64,000 nucleotides of DNA from Hyaloraphidium curvatum (Eukaryota; Monoblepharomycota; Hyaloraphidiomycetes; Hyaloraphidiales; Hyaloraphidiaceae). Within the stretch, counting starts at the first letter, position 1, and each line of letters begins with the position of its first letter. A model generated the notes under the pieces. It worked only from the letters and a program-made list of their open reading frames with translations, had not been told where the DNA came from and did no database searches. The position numbers and the translations under genes are program-made. This document shows positions 29,688 to 39,682 of this stretch, one piece after another. The DNA is taken from the NCBI GenBank assembly GCA_025558095.1, contig JAIVFI010000039.1, forward strand, positions 124,001 to 188,000, written 5' to 3'.

Positions 29688-29730
29688 CGCATCGTTCAGC
29701 ACTCCCATTCCGACGCGACCGCAGGCGCTG

Positions 29731-32139
29731 ATGGCGGGGCTACCGGCGGTGCGTGGGCGTTGTTGACTCCGAGCGCGTCGCTGATCAGGCACTCCGATCA
29801 GGCACCGAACCCCCGGTCGACGACGACCTCCGCCGCACCGCCGAGCTCCTCCAGGAGTTTGTGCGCCGCCGCGTGGTCTTCGACGCCATCCGCTTCGGCC
29901 TGCCCAATGGCCGCGGCCCCGCTGTCGCCGAGCTACTCGAGGCTGGCGAGCTGGCTCCCCTACCGGCCGCAACCCCCGAACACGTCGCGCATCTCGAGAA
30001 ACTCGAGGACGGGTGGACCCGGAAGGCGGCAGAACGCGGCACGCCGGGCAAATGGTCGCTCGGGAACGAGCGCGGGGACGTCTCCAAGCTGGCGACGGCG
30101 GACTGGGGCAAGCTCTGCCTCCTCGCGGACTTTCCCGTGAATGCCGAGGAGCAGTTTGGCGTGGGATCGCGCGGGGTGAAGTACCCTCGAGAGCCAAATG
30201 GACTCCCATACGACGTGTGCCTCACCGGCTTCCAATACCAGAAGATCGCGCCTGCCATCGGCTTCGGGGCCATGTGCCTCGACGGCAAGCCGATCGTCGC
30301 CGACGCGAAGGACAAGAACGGCCCCTTCGACATCACCAACGCGCATGACCTGGAGCTTCTGGATCTCGTCCTCGGGTTCGGGCTTGCGGCCGGCGCGACG
30401 AAGATGCTCGCCTTGTCGGCCATCATGCGCGAGGGTGTCGTCTTTGCGCTGCGCAAGGGGTTTGGCGGCCGCTACGAGGGGGAGACCGAGGTTTCGGCTG
30501 GCGGCGTTCGCTTGCCGCTCCACGTGTTCACGGACCTCAGCGTCGAAGGGCGCAGGGACATCGCGCTTGCGGTCGCCGGCACTCCCCACCTCCAGCTCCT
30601 CATCAACCCGGGGGTCTCGCTCGTGGTCTCGCTGGGCCTCTGTACCGTTGTGAGCGTGACGGGCCGGGGCATGTCGCTCGAGGGTATCATGCGCGTGCTC
30701 TCGGCCGGCTGCGGTCCGTCTCACGAGCAGCTCGTCGAGTTCCTCCGGCTGCTGAAGGAAAGGGCGACGCCGAAGGCCTTGGACGCGCTGAGGAAGGAGC
30801 TGGAGACTGATCCTGGCATGGACGCCCGGCAACAAATCCATTTCTTGTTCTCGCACGCCGGGGGGGTGATGCTGGGCGAGCTCAAGGACGTCGTGCGGTC
30901 CATCGTCGCCAAGCCGGTGCGCCGGCGGCTGTTCGACAAGTCGTACGCGCTCATTGCCGAGAAACCGACCCCGGGGGCGCGCGGCAAGGAGGCGCTCAAG
31001 CAGCTGGAGGGCTTGGGGGAGGACGGCGCGGCGCTCGCGACCAAGCGGTTACGGGATAGCGGCGCGGGGCCCGCGCTCTTTGCGTGCTTGAGCGAGTTCG
31101 AGGGCGGCGAGTGGATCAAGGAGCTGGCGCGCTAGGTCGTCGAGCTGCTGGGCAAGGACGCGGTCGACGAGCTGCGCGAGCCGATCTGGGAGGCGACGAA
31201 GGACATCATGGGCACGGACAAGGGCTCGGAGAGGGCGCGGAAGGAGGCTGTTGCGCGGGTGGTGCGCGAGCGGCTTGGCGCCGAGAAGGCCGCCTCGATC
31301 GCGACGCTGGAGGGCGGCCTTCTCCAGCTGGTTGGGCGCGGGGAGGGCAGCGAGCGGGTCGCGGAGCTCGCCCGCGAGGTCGTCGAGATCCTGGGACCAG
31401 GCCGTCTCTTTGATCTGCGGATCCGCGTCAAGACTGTGCTGGAGGAGGACGGAGTCGACGAGGCCGGGCCCCGCGACCGCCGCGAGGTTGTCTTGGACGA
31501 GGCGGAGAAGCTTTTCGGTCCGGACATGGCGAAGAAGCTGCAGGACCTGGAAGGAGGTGTGCTGCAGGGCCTCGCCGTGGACCAGCAGCCGTCCACCGCC
31601 AAGAAGGAGTGCCCGGTGTGCCAGAAGAAAGTGAGGTTTCTCAAGATGACTTCCGCGTTCACTGATTGGCCGTCTCCCTCTAGGTGGCACACCTCCCGGA
31701 CCACATGAAGTCGCACTCGGACGAGAGGCCCTTCTGCTGCGAACGCTGTGGCACTCGGGTGTGTCTGGTCATCGGAGGATACCGTGTTTTGCTGCTCACA
31801 CGCTCCCAGTTCAAGCGCCAAGGGGATATGAAGAGACACGTCGCTGCCGGGAAGTGCAAGCCGCGCACCACCATGCACAAGGCCCCGCCCGAGCGGTTGT
31901 TCGCCTGCACGATCTGCGACAAGACTTATACCACGCACGGCAACCTCGTGCGGCACCAGAAGCTGCACACCGGGTCCAAGCCCTACACGTGCGATCTGTG
32001 TTCACTCTCCTTTGCCCGGAACGACCATCTCAAGAGCCACCGAGCCAAGCACTCGATGGGGCTCAACGCGACGACGGAGGAGCCGCCGCGGGAGACGAAC
32101 GAGGACGGGGAGGATTCGCAGACGGATGAGGGATTGTAG
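29731..32139 (+). pseudogene. C2H2 zinc-finger protein with long N-terminal region, interrupted by one TAG
   Basis: Four exons (29731-29752, 29802-31630, 31684-31758, 31810-32139) would encode 751 codons, but TAG at 31133-31135 interrupts exon 2 in frame. The frame stays open and coding-like on both sides. After the stop, VVELLGKDAVDEL parallels a downstream repeat reading LAREVVEILG: where the repeat has GAG, this site has TAG, one base different. The N-terminal 450 residues are not recognised. The C-terminus has four C2H2 fingers: CPVCQKKVAHLPDHMKSH; CERCGTRFKRQGDMKRH, formed by removing a 51-nt in-frame intron; CTICDKTYTTHGNLVRHQKLH-type; and CDLCSLSFARNDHLKSH. A DNA-binding regulator is likely if the stop is bypassed or is an error; otherwise the first 466 residues form a finger-less protein. 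Confidence 0.65.
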
Positions 32140-32417
32140 GGTGGCGCTCCGACTACACCGAAACCCCTCTTCAAATGGCACACATCACCCCAGTCCACGC
32201 TCCACATGCCAGCCAGGATCCGTCCCTCAACCCCGCCCGGCACTTCGCACACCCGGAACCCCCGGAATGCTCGACAAAAAGCAGAGAAAGATTGTAGCAA
32301 AATGGGCATCAACTGCAACTCCCCAAGTTCCAGGGTATCCTCTCTGGCTTAAATCGCGCAAACAGCATAATCATCGACAAAGATCCCACACAACTCACAC
32401 GGTCGCACCCCGGCCGC

Positions 32418-34772
32418 TCACACCGTCGGCGCCCTGGCGGGTTCCCTGGCCCCGTTCAGCAGCCGCTTCCTCCTCTCCCCGCCCATCCCCCCCACGGCCG
32501 CGTACAGGTCCCTTGCCTTGACCGGTTTGGCCAGGTGCGAGTCCATGCCCGCGGCGATGCAGTTGGCGCGGTCGTCGAGCATCGCGTTGGCCGTGAGCGC
32601 GATGATGCTCGGCTGGTCGTGGGCGGGGATCTCGTGCCGGATCCGGCGGGTCGCTTCGAGCCCGTCGAGGATGGGCATTTGGATGTCCTGAACGATCGAC
32701 GTCAGGCCGCGACACCACCCAAAGGAGCCCGAGCCAACCCACCATCAGCACGACGTCGAAGGGCGCCCCCGCCTCGGCCGCCCGCGCCACCTTGTCCACC
32801 GCCTCGACGCCGTTGCTCGCCGTATCGACCCCCTCGCCGCCGTACCCCCCCTTGGACAGCAGCTTGAGGATCAGCTTGACGTTGACCGCGTTGTCCTCCA
32901 CCACCAGGATCTTGGGCGCCTCCCCCGGCCCCGCTTCGGGCGCCCCGTTGGCCCTGCCCGCCGCCTGCGCCCTCGCCCCGGCCAGCGTCCCCGCGATGTC
33001 CAGCCTCGGCGCGGCGGTCCGCGCCGCATGGGCCGCCGCCACGGGGTCCACGTCCATCTCGATCCAGAACTCGGACCCGCGCCCGACGTCGGGCGAATCG
33101 ACCCCGATGCGGCCGCCCAGCAGGCCGATCAGGCGCTTGCTGATGAACAGGCCCAGCCCGGTTCCGCCCACCAGCCGCGCATACGAGGCGTCGCCGGGGG
33201 TGAACTCGGTGAAGAGCACGTGGATCTTGTCGGGGGCGATGCCCATCCCGTCGTCCCGGACCGAGATGCGCAGCGTGTGGGTGGCGGAGGTGTTGATGCT
33301 GTGCCGGCGGGCGCCGGGCAGCGGCGGGGAGGGAAGGGGGCGGGCAAAGCAGCGCGCGGTGACGGTGATGTGGCCGCCAGAGGGGGTGAACTTGCGGCTG
33401 TTGGTGAGGAAGTTGCCCAGGATCTGGCGCAGGCGGAGCTCGTCCGAGATGATGTGTTCGGGCACGTCCGCCGAGCCCGGGACCGAGGGGTCCGCGGGCG
33501 CGATGACCAGGTCCAGGGTGATGCCGAGCTCCGCCGTCTTGGGAGCGTGCAACGCGTGTACGCTGGAGAGGAACTCGCGGGGGGAGAAGGGGTGCAGCTG
33601 GACGTCCATCTTCCCGGCCTCGATCTTGCTCACGTCGATCAGGTCGCCAATGATGTTGGCCAGCGAGTCGCCGGATTCCTTGATCATCGACACCCAGCCG
33701 GCCTCCTCGGGCGTCAGGCCTTTGGCGCCTTCGAGGAGGTTTGAAAAGCCGAGAATCGCTGGAAGCAAAAGGAGAGTCAGTGGATCATTGACACAATCTC
33801 GTCCCGGTAAGCCAATTTAGGCATGTTGGGACACCAACCGGTCAATGGCGTCCGCAATTCGTGAGATATCGTGGCGACAAAGGTGTTTTTCGCCCGGTTG
33901 GCGGCCTCGGCCGAGTCAAGTGCACGCTGCAGTTGCCTCAACGCCCAATACTCTCGCCTGGACGCCACCGCGGCGAAACCAAAAACGCCAGGCCGATCCG
34001 GCGGCTCAGGTAGGTCCATGCAAATGACGATGACGTCGGGAGCGTCCTCCTTCTTCTCCAGGCCTTCGACGATGGGCCGCGGGAACCGCACCGAGCGGTC
34101 GGGCGCCGGCTTCCCCGAGAGCACCTGGCAATTGCGGCCCGGGTCGGCCAGCAGCAGCATGGACTCGAACATGTACGGCCTCATGTCGCGCATCAGGCCG
34201 TAGGACGGGTTGTCGGGCCAAATGGGGCCCTCTTTGAGGCCCGTCCGCGGGTTGGGCTTGTTGTCCTGCGGCGCAGTCGGGTGCAGCCCGGCGGCCTCGA
34301 AGCCCAGTGCCGAGCCGGGGCCCATCTCGGCGGCGATCGCCATGACGCGCTCGACGCCCTCGCGGCCGGCGGCGTTCTGGTCCGAGAGCACAAAGGCGTC
34401 GTCGGGCGGGTCCGCGGCGGGGTCGCCGTCCTCGCCCTCCCGCGGCCAGCCGTTCTCGTCGTGCGGCCGCGGCGCGTCCGGCCTGCCGCGCCACAGCGCG
34501 AGCCGCCGCGAGTACAGCGTGCCCGGCCGCCAGGTGAAGACAAAGTTCGTCGCGGTGCTCGCCTCCTTGAAGAATTTCAGCAGCCGCGCCTCGGCACGCG
34601 CCGCACGCAGCGCCGCCCTCAGTTCCTCGACGGTCTGCGGCTCGCCGTCCCCGCTGGGCGCGCCCGGCGCGGTGGCGGCGAGCGGCCGGTCGCCCCCCGG
34701 AAGCCGCCCCGCCGCCGCACCGCCCGCCGCCGCGCCCGCGTCCGCCGCTCGCCCGCCGTCGGCGCCTCCCAT
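32418..34772 (-). CDS. Hybrid histidine kinase with C-terminal receiver domain
   Basis: Three exons (33839-34772, 32743-33758, 32418-32687) give 739 residues. The start at 34772 is preferred; an in-frame ATG at 34856 would add 28. There is no TM segment. An Ala/Gly-rich start is followed by a coiled region and about 220 residues of unassigned sensor-like sequence. His304 in FVATISHELRTPL is the phospho-acceptor, and the 80-nt intron falls just after it. N-box ILGNFLTNSRKFTPSGG, G1 VRDDGMGIAPDKI and G2 GGTGLGLFISKRL form the ATPase. The receiver begins ILVVEDNAVNVKLI, has the phospho-Asp in FDVVLM|DIQMPILDG (joined across a 55-nt intron) and a switch Lys in LAKPV. It is a cytosolic first step of a multistep phosphorelay; the signal sensed is unknown. 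Confidence 0.9.
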
Positions 34773-35134
34773 AAGAGAGCTTCCGCCCGGCGCCGTGCCT
34801 ATTTGCGGGCGAAGATGACTTCGAAGCCTATTCAGAGGTCGTTCCTCTCCAGCCATCGACCGCTTGAACCGCCTTGCCCCTCAATCCCCAATCCCCCTCT
34901 GCCCCCTGCCCAGACGGTGTTGCTCCATAGCAATGCCTCGCGGATGGCATGTCCTTTGTTGGGAATCGGCCGCTTTGCCTGCCGAGGTCAACGGCAACTC
35001 AACGCTTACTCACGGAACCTGCATCCTTGTCGGCCGGTCCCTTTCCCTTTCCGAGCGCCCTCCCGTTACGTCCTTCGGGCAAAAGGGGAGCAGAATCAAT
35101 CTTTTGCCCCTATTTCGCCACCGTCCCGGTTTCT
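34773..35134. other. Spacer upstream of the histidine kinase
   Basis: Roughly 360 bases of mixed composition, visibly less GC-rich than the genes. It contains the kinase 5' flank and leads into the left edge of the segmental duplication. No coding or RNA feature is supported. Confidence 0.4.
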
Positions 35135-35639
35135 CCGCGGCACGATTCAGGTCACACGGCCGGGTTCACGGATTCAACGGCGCCTTTGTCGACCGCGTCC
35201 GACGCCCATCGTGCTCCGAATACCGCCACAACAGCAGTGTCAACAAGGGGGGGTTCTATTCCACCAGATTCTAGACGAATAGCTGCCCCCCGAAGGTCCT
35301 TGGGGGCCGTCCTCATCATTAGCGCCCTGGCCGCCGGCGATCCCCGGTGGCCGACCCTCCTACAAACCGACCTCCGGCCCTCCCAAACGGCCGACTATGA
35401 ACCAGCACCATGCTGTCTCCCCATCCCAAGTTTTCCGGGGAAGTTTGGTGCGGCGTCTCTCCGGTCCGGGAATGACCTTCCCAACAACACTTCCTCCACC
35501 CCGCTTGTACCCCACATCTCCGGCACATTCCGCCCGGGCCGTGGAGAAAAAGGCGGGCGGAGTTCGATAGAATGCGAGGCTGGAAGGGTCCCGGTCTCCG
35601 GGCGTTTCCAGGCGAAGCGAGGCGCGACCGGGATCCGGC

Positions 35640-35780
35640 TTAGCGGCCGCAGTTGTGGCGGTGCGGGAGGAGAAATTCCTAGCCCATAAAGACCGCCCGC
35701 AAACACGGCCGTTCCTCCAAATCAAACGCGTTCTCCTCCTCTTTGGCCCATCTCTTCCTTCGTCAACCTCTTCCACCGCG
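35640..35780 (+). promoter_or_regulatory. Conserved proximal promoter / 5' UTR of AIG1-like copy 1
   Basis: This block is almost identical to 38490-38643 in the second unit even though sequence further upstream has diverged. It includes a TATA-like CATAAA at 35685-35690, about 90 bases before the ATG, followed by a pyrimidine-rich leader. The second copy differs by a 14-base tandem duplication (CTTCCTTCGTCA-type unit) in the leader. Confidence 0.5.
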
Positions 35781-36719
35781 ATGAACGCGCCCTCCTCGCC
35801 CGAGATGGCCACCGTCTCCCTCGCCGACACCCCTGCCTACCCCACCGTCGCGGAGCCCAAGCTCCCCGTCGCGGCGCCCACCGCCCCCGGCACCCCCTCC
35901 GAGCCCGCCCCCTCGCCGCCCAAGAAGACCTGGGCGCAGCGGCTTGGCTGGACCCGCATCGCGGAGGACGAGGACGGCGTGGACCCGCTCGTGAACTCGT
36001 GGTTCCTCGGACCCAAAGGCGTGCTCGCCACGCGCTCCATCCTCTCGGCGTGGCAGCTCGGCATCCTCATCGCCTGCGTCGTCACGAGCGAGGCACCGAC
36101 GTACTGGTTGACCTACTTCACGAACCAGACGTTCACGGCCCTGACGGCGATTCTGCTGATCGCCACGGGTCTGTCGGCCGCCAAGGTCATCAAGGGCGAC
36201 GCCGCCTTCGCCACCTCCCCCCGGTGGTTCGCCATCGCCATGAAGTTCCTCCTGGCGATCCAGCCGCCCCTGCACCTCGTCGTCACGGTGGCCTACTGGG
36301 CGCTCCTCGCCAAGGGCTTCCAGTTCCTCTCCTTCGCCGAGCACGGGCTGGAGTTCGTCGTCGCCTGCATCGAGTGGTTCCTCTGCAACCGCGTCGTGCT
36401 GACGTACACGCACCTCCTCGTCATCCTGAACGTCGGCCTGCTCTTCATGTTCTTCTCCTGGGTCATCTACGCGACCGTGCCGCCGCCCGGCAGCGACGGC
36501 TCGCAGTCGTCGGGCTTCTGGATCTACGGGTTCCTGGACTGGTCGAACCCCATGAACGCCGTCTACTACGTGCTGATCCTGATCCTGCTGTGCGTCGGCT
36601 ACTTCCTCTTTGCCGTGCTGACGGACAAGGTGCGCGACCCCCTGGGCCGCAAGAGGGCGGCGAGGGCCGTCGCGGCCGCCGCCACGGACTCCGGGGCCGC
36701 CGCGGGCGAGAAGGCGTGA
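35781..36719 (+). CDS. AIG1/ADTRP-like membrane hydrolase, copy 1
   Basis: Intronless 312-residue protein. Residues 1-70 are a Pro/Ala-rich hydrophilic tail; the rest has about six TM segments. The pattern matches the AIG1/ADTRP (FAR-17a) family: YWLTYFTNQTFT near TM1 with Thr111 at the position of the catalytic Thr; AYWALLAKG in TM3; AEHGLEFVVACIEWFL with His188 as the catalytic His; HLLVILNVGLLFMFFSWV; and GFWIYGFLDWSNP before the last TM. Animal members are Thr-type hydrolases of FAHFA lipids. Activity on branched fatty-acid esters is an inference from those two residues. C-terminus is basic then Ala-rich (LGRKRAARAV). It lies within unit 1 of the 2.1-kb duplication. Confidence 0.75.
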   Translation: MNAPSSPEMATVSLADTPAYPTVAEPKLPVAAPTAPGTPSEPAPSPPKKTWAQRLGWTRIAEDEDGVDPLVNSWFLGPKGVLATRSILSAWQLGILIACVVTSEAPTYWLTYFTNQTFTALTAILLIATGLSAAKVIKGDAAFATSPRWFAIAMKFLLAIQPPLHLVVTVAYWALLAKGFQFLSFAEHGLEFVVACIEWFLCNRVVLTYTHLLVILNVGLLFMFFSWVIYATVPPPGSDGSQSSGFWIYGFLDWSNPMNAVYYVLILILLCVGYFLFAVLTDKVRDPLGRKRAARAVAAAATDSGAAAGEKA

Positions 36720-36789
36720 GAGAGGGATTCCGTTCCGTGGTATTGAGCCAGCGTGTGGCATGGCATTGAGTCTGATAGATGTTCTCGAA

Positions 36790-37698
36790 TCATCCCGCCC
36801 CCCTCATACCCGTGCCCGCCTGGTCCGGCACCCACAGATCCCCGCGGTATGGGCCCCTCCGGGTGTCCACGAAGCCGACGCAGATCAGCCGGACGCCGGA
36901 AGTGATCGGCCTGCCGGCGTGGAGTAGCTTGGCGTCGTGGACGAGCGCCGAGCCCAGGGCGTTGGAGGCGAGGTAGCCGTCCGGGGATGGCGGAGACTCG
37001 TCTTTGCAATCCACCTTTTGCGTGCTCAGTGTACGACTATCGGAATCCGATTCCTGGGGATCCGTGTCGGCCGTCTGATCCAGTTCGGGGAAGAAGGTGC
37101 CTCCGCCTTCGAACTCCTCCGGCGGGTTCAGCAGAACATTAAACGAGACCAGGCACCCATCCGTGTGCTCCCCCAGCCCTTGTTGACCATCCCTAGCATC
37201 GTACCGCACGACAAACAGGTCCCGGTATTCGAAGTCTGAATGGTGGAACCCGAGCCGTTCTGTCGCGGGCACCAGAACCCGCTCCCGGAGCGTCCGCGCG
37301 ACGAAATCGCGCTCCTCGTCGGCCAATTTAGCCACCGCGACGTCGTAGGTCGGGAACGCGTCGTGCCTCTCGCCCCCGAACCCCGCCCTCTCGCAGGCCC
37401 GCGCGACCCGCTGGCATTCCTCCGCGGTCCACACGTTTGGGATCCTCAGGAGCTTCCGGTGGGGTCCGGAGAGTTTGTAGCGTCTTCGGCGCGCCTCGAC
37501 GCCGCGGAGGTCCGTTCGGGAACCGGAGAGATCCGGGGCCAGGAGGGCGTCGCGGTCCGCGGCCGCGAGGGCGGAAGTTCGGGCATCGCGGAGGCGGGCC
37601 GCGTGGAGCGACGATGCGTCCGATGTAGGGGAAGCGGAAAAGAGCGAGAATGAAGAGGAATCGTCCTCGTCAGGGGCGGACGAGGAGCTCGAGGCCAT
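36790..37698 (-). CDS. 2-oxoglutarate/Fe(II) dioxygenase, prolyl 4-hydroxylase-like
   Basis: Single-exon 302-residue protein. The first 75 residues are Ser/Ala/Arg-rich and disordered. The catalytic jelly roll follows: LLRIPNVWTAEECQRV starts the domain; RDLFVVRYDARDG precedes the iron-binding GEHTDGCLVSFNVLL (His178, Asp180); GGGTFFPELD is a family loop; ALVHDAKLLHAGRPITSGVRLICVGFVD supplies the third iron ligand His260 and the 2OG-binding Arg270. All ligands are intact. An Asp/Ser-rich insertion (about 207-240) sits between the strands. Substrate could be a protein proline or another side chain. Tail-to-tail with AIG1-like copy 1 (70 bp between stops). Its 3' two-fifths lie within the duplicated segment. 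Confidence 0.85.
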   Translation of the reverse strand: MASSSSSAPDEDDSSSFSLFSASPTSDASSLHAARLRDARTSALAAADRDALLAPDLSGSRTDLRGVEARRRRYKLSGPHRKLLRIPNVWTAEECQRVARACERAGFGGERHDAFPTYDVAVAKLADEERDFVARTLRERVLVPATERLGFHHSDFEYRDLFVVRYDARDGQQGLGEHTDGCLVSFNVLLNPPEEFEGGGTFFPELDQTADTDPQESDSDSRTLSTQKVDCKDESPPSPDGYLASNALGSALVHDAKLLHAGRPITSGVRLICVGFVDTRRGPYRGDLWVPDQAGTGMRGAG

Positions 37699-38011
37699 CT
37701 TTGTTTGTGGCTCTCGTCATCATTCATTCAGGCGGCCGACCGGCGCGGCAGACAACCCCTGTGATCCTGCTTTCCACCCGCAGCCAGCGGCAAAACAAGG
37801 CCAAGATGGTGTGGTCTCGATGAGAGGGAGGCTGCTTGCTCATGAGATCCAGTTGTTGATGACATTGGGTTGATGGGCAAGTGAACTAATTCGTCGATGC
37901 CGAGGTCTCTACTGTAGCAGTGTCGACTGGTCCCTTCCCAGCCGGTTCCCTTGTCCTCCAGCCGGACAAGATGGAACGCTCTCCAGTGGTTCTGCGCTTC
38001 TGATGTGGCTT
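37699..38011. other. Unique spacer between the duplicated units
   Basis: About 310 bases not shared by the two units. It holds the 5' flank of the intact oxygenase gene. Composition is relatively AT-rich. No coding frame is supported. Confidence 0.4.
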
Positions 38012-38489
38012 CTTCGCGGCACGATTCTTGTCGCAGGGCCGCGTTCACTGATTCAATGGGCTTTGTCGACCCAGTCCGACGCCCATCGTGCTCTGAATTC
38101 CTCCACAACAACAGTGTCAATGAGAGTAAGCTCTATGTCATTAAGTTCTGAATGAACAGGCCCCGGGAAAAGGATCCCCTTCGCTTTTCGTGATCGGTTA
38201 TTGGGATCGGAACCCCCCACGAAACAACGCCTACAAACCCGCAAAGCCGCTGATTCCGCATCGTTTACGCTCCAAAATCTCCACGCAAACGCTCCAGTGA
38301 AGTCTGCTGCGCCGTCTCTTCCGGCTGACGATGCCTCCCGGAATCAACGCGCGCCCTGCGCTTACCCCACATCGTCGGGCGCATCCCGGACGGGCCGCGG
38401 AGAAAATGGCGGGCGGAGTTCAGTAGGATGCGAGGCTGGAGGGTCCGGTCTCCGGTGGCGTCTCCGGTGAGGCGTGGACCGGGATCCGG

Positions 38490-38643
38490 CTTAGCGGCCG
38501 CAGTGTGGCGTTGCGGGAGGAGAAATTCCTAGCCCATAAAGACCGCCCGCAACGCGGCCGTTCCTCCAAATCAAACGCGTTCTCCTCCTCTTTGGCCCAT
38601 CTCTTCCTTCGTCACTCTTCCTTCGTCAACCTCTTCCACCGCG
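38490..38643 (+). promoter_or_regulatory. Conserved proximal promoter / 5' UTR of AIG1-like copy 2
   Basis: Counterpart of 35640-35780. The TATA-like CATAAA is at 38535-38540, 104 bases before the ATG; the 14-base leader duplication accounts for the longer distance. Confidence 0.5.
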
Positions 38644-39582
38644 ATGAACGCGCACTCCTCGCCCGAGATGGCCACCGTCTCCCTCGCCGACGCCCCTGCC
38701 TACCCCACTGTCGCGGAGCCCAAGCTCCCCGTCGCGGCGCCCACCGCCCCCGGCACCCCCTCCGAGCCCGCCCCCTCGCCGCCCAAGAAGACCTGGGCGC
38801 AGCGGCTTGGCTGGACCCGCATCGCGGAGGACGAGGACGGCGTGGACCCGCTCGTGAACTCGTGGTTCCTCGGACCCAAAGGCGTGCTCGCCACGCGCTC
38901 CATCCTCTCGGCGTGGCAGCTCGGCATCCTCATCGCCTGCGTCGTCACGAGCGAGGCACCGACGTACTGGTTGACCTACTTCACCAACCAGACGTTCACG
39001 GCCCTGACGGCGATTCTGCTGATCGCCACGGGCCTGTCGGCCGCCAAGGTCATCAAGGGCGACGCCGCCTTCGCCACCTCCCCCCGCTGGTTCGCCATCG
39101 CCATGAAGTTCCTCCTGGCGATCCAGCCGCCCCTGCACCTCGTCGTCACGGTGGCCTACTGGGCGCTCCTCGCAAAGGGCTTCCAGTTCCTCTCCTTTGC
39201 CGAGCACGGGCTGGAGTTTGTCGTCGCGTGCATCGAGTGGTTCCTCTGCAACCGCGTCGTCCTGACGTGGACGCACCTGCTCGTCATCCTGAACGTCGGC
39301 CTGCTCTTCATGTTCTTCTCCTGGGTCATCTACGCGACCGTGCCGCCGCCCGGGAGCGACGGCTCGCAGTCGTCGGGCTTCTGGATCTACGGGTTCCTGG
39401 ACTGGTCGAACCCCATGAACGCCGTCTACTACGTGCTGATCCTGATCCTGCTGTGCGTCGGCTACTTCCTCTTTGCCGTGCTGACGGACAAGGTGCGCGA
39501 CCCCCTGGGCCGCAAGAGGGCGGCGAGGGCCGTCGCGGCCGCCGCCACGGACTCCGGGGCCGCCGCGGGCGAGAAGGCGTGA
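38644..39582 (+). CDS. AIG1/ADTRP-like membrane hydrolase, copy 2
   Basis: 312 residues, differing from copy 1 at three positions that I can see (P4H in MNAHSS, T17A, and Y209W in VVLTWTH), with several extra synonymous changes. The catalytic-type Thr in LTYFTN and His in AEHGL are both kept, as are all TM segments, so this copy appears functional. The almost complete conservation in the coding region contrasts with divergence of the far upstream flank and suggests recent duplication or gene conversion between the two copies. Confidence 0.75.
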   Translation: MNAHSSPEMATVSLADAPAYPTVAEPKLPVAAPTAPGTPSEPAPSPPKKTWAQRLGWTRIAEDEDGVDPLVNSWFLGPKGVLATRSILSAWQLGILIACVVTSEAPTYWLTYFTNQTFTALTAILLIATGLSAAKVIKGDAAFATSPRWFAIAMKFLLAIQPPLHLVVTVAYWALLAKGFQFLSFAEHGLEFVVACIEWFLCNRVVLTWTHLLVILNVGLLFMFFSWVIYATVPPPGSDGSQSSGFWIYGFLDWSNPMNAVYYVLILILLCVGYFLFAVLTDKVRDPLGRKRAARAVAAAATDSGAAAGEKA

Positions 39583-39682
39583 GAGAGGGATTCCGTTCCG
39601 TGGTATTGAGCCAGCGTGTGGCATGGCATTGAGTCTGATAGATGTTCTCGAATCATCCCGCCCCCCTCATACCCGTGCCCGC

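Larger units (their letters stand above)
35135..37250. repeat. Segmental duplication, unit 1
   Basis: Direct repeat partner of 38012-40112. The shared left edge starts near GCGGCACGATTC and the right edge ends near GGTGGAACCC, inside the oxygenase gene. From about 35640 to the right edge the two units are nearly identical; from 35135 to 35640 only scattered blocks match (such as GTCCGACGCCCATCGTGCTC), with several hundred bases of indel. It contains one complete AIG1-like gene and the 3' part of an intact oxygenase gene. Confidence 0.85.

Noticed and set aside
34773-35640. Transposable element at the left part of the duplication
   Set aside because: Patchy similarity between the units suggested an insertion, but there are no terminal repeats, target-site duplications or transposase frames.
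35655-36719. Upstream in-frame start for AIG1-like copy 1 (354 codons)
   Set aside because: The extra 42 codons cover the conserved promoter/leader block including CATAAA; the second copy has indels there that break that frame, so the ATG at 35781 is used.
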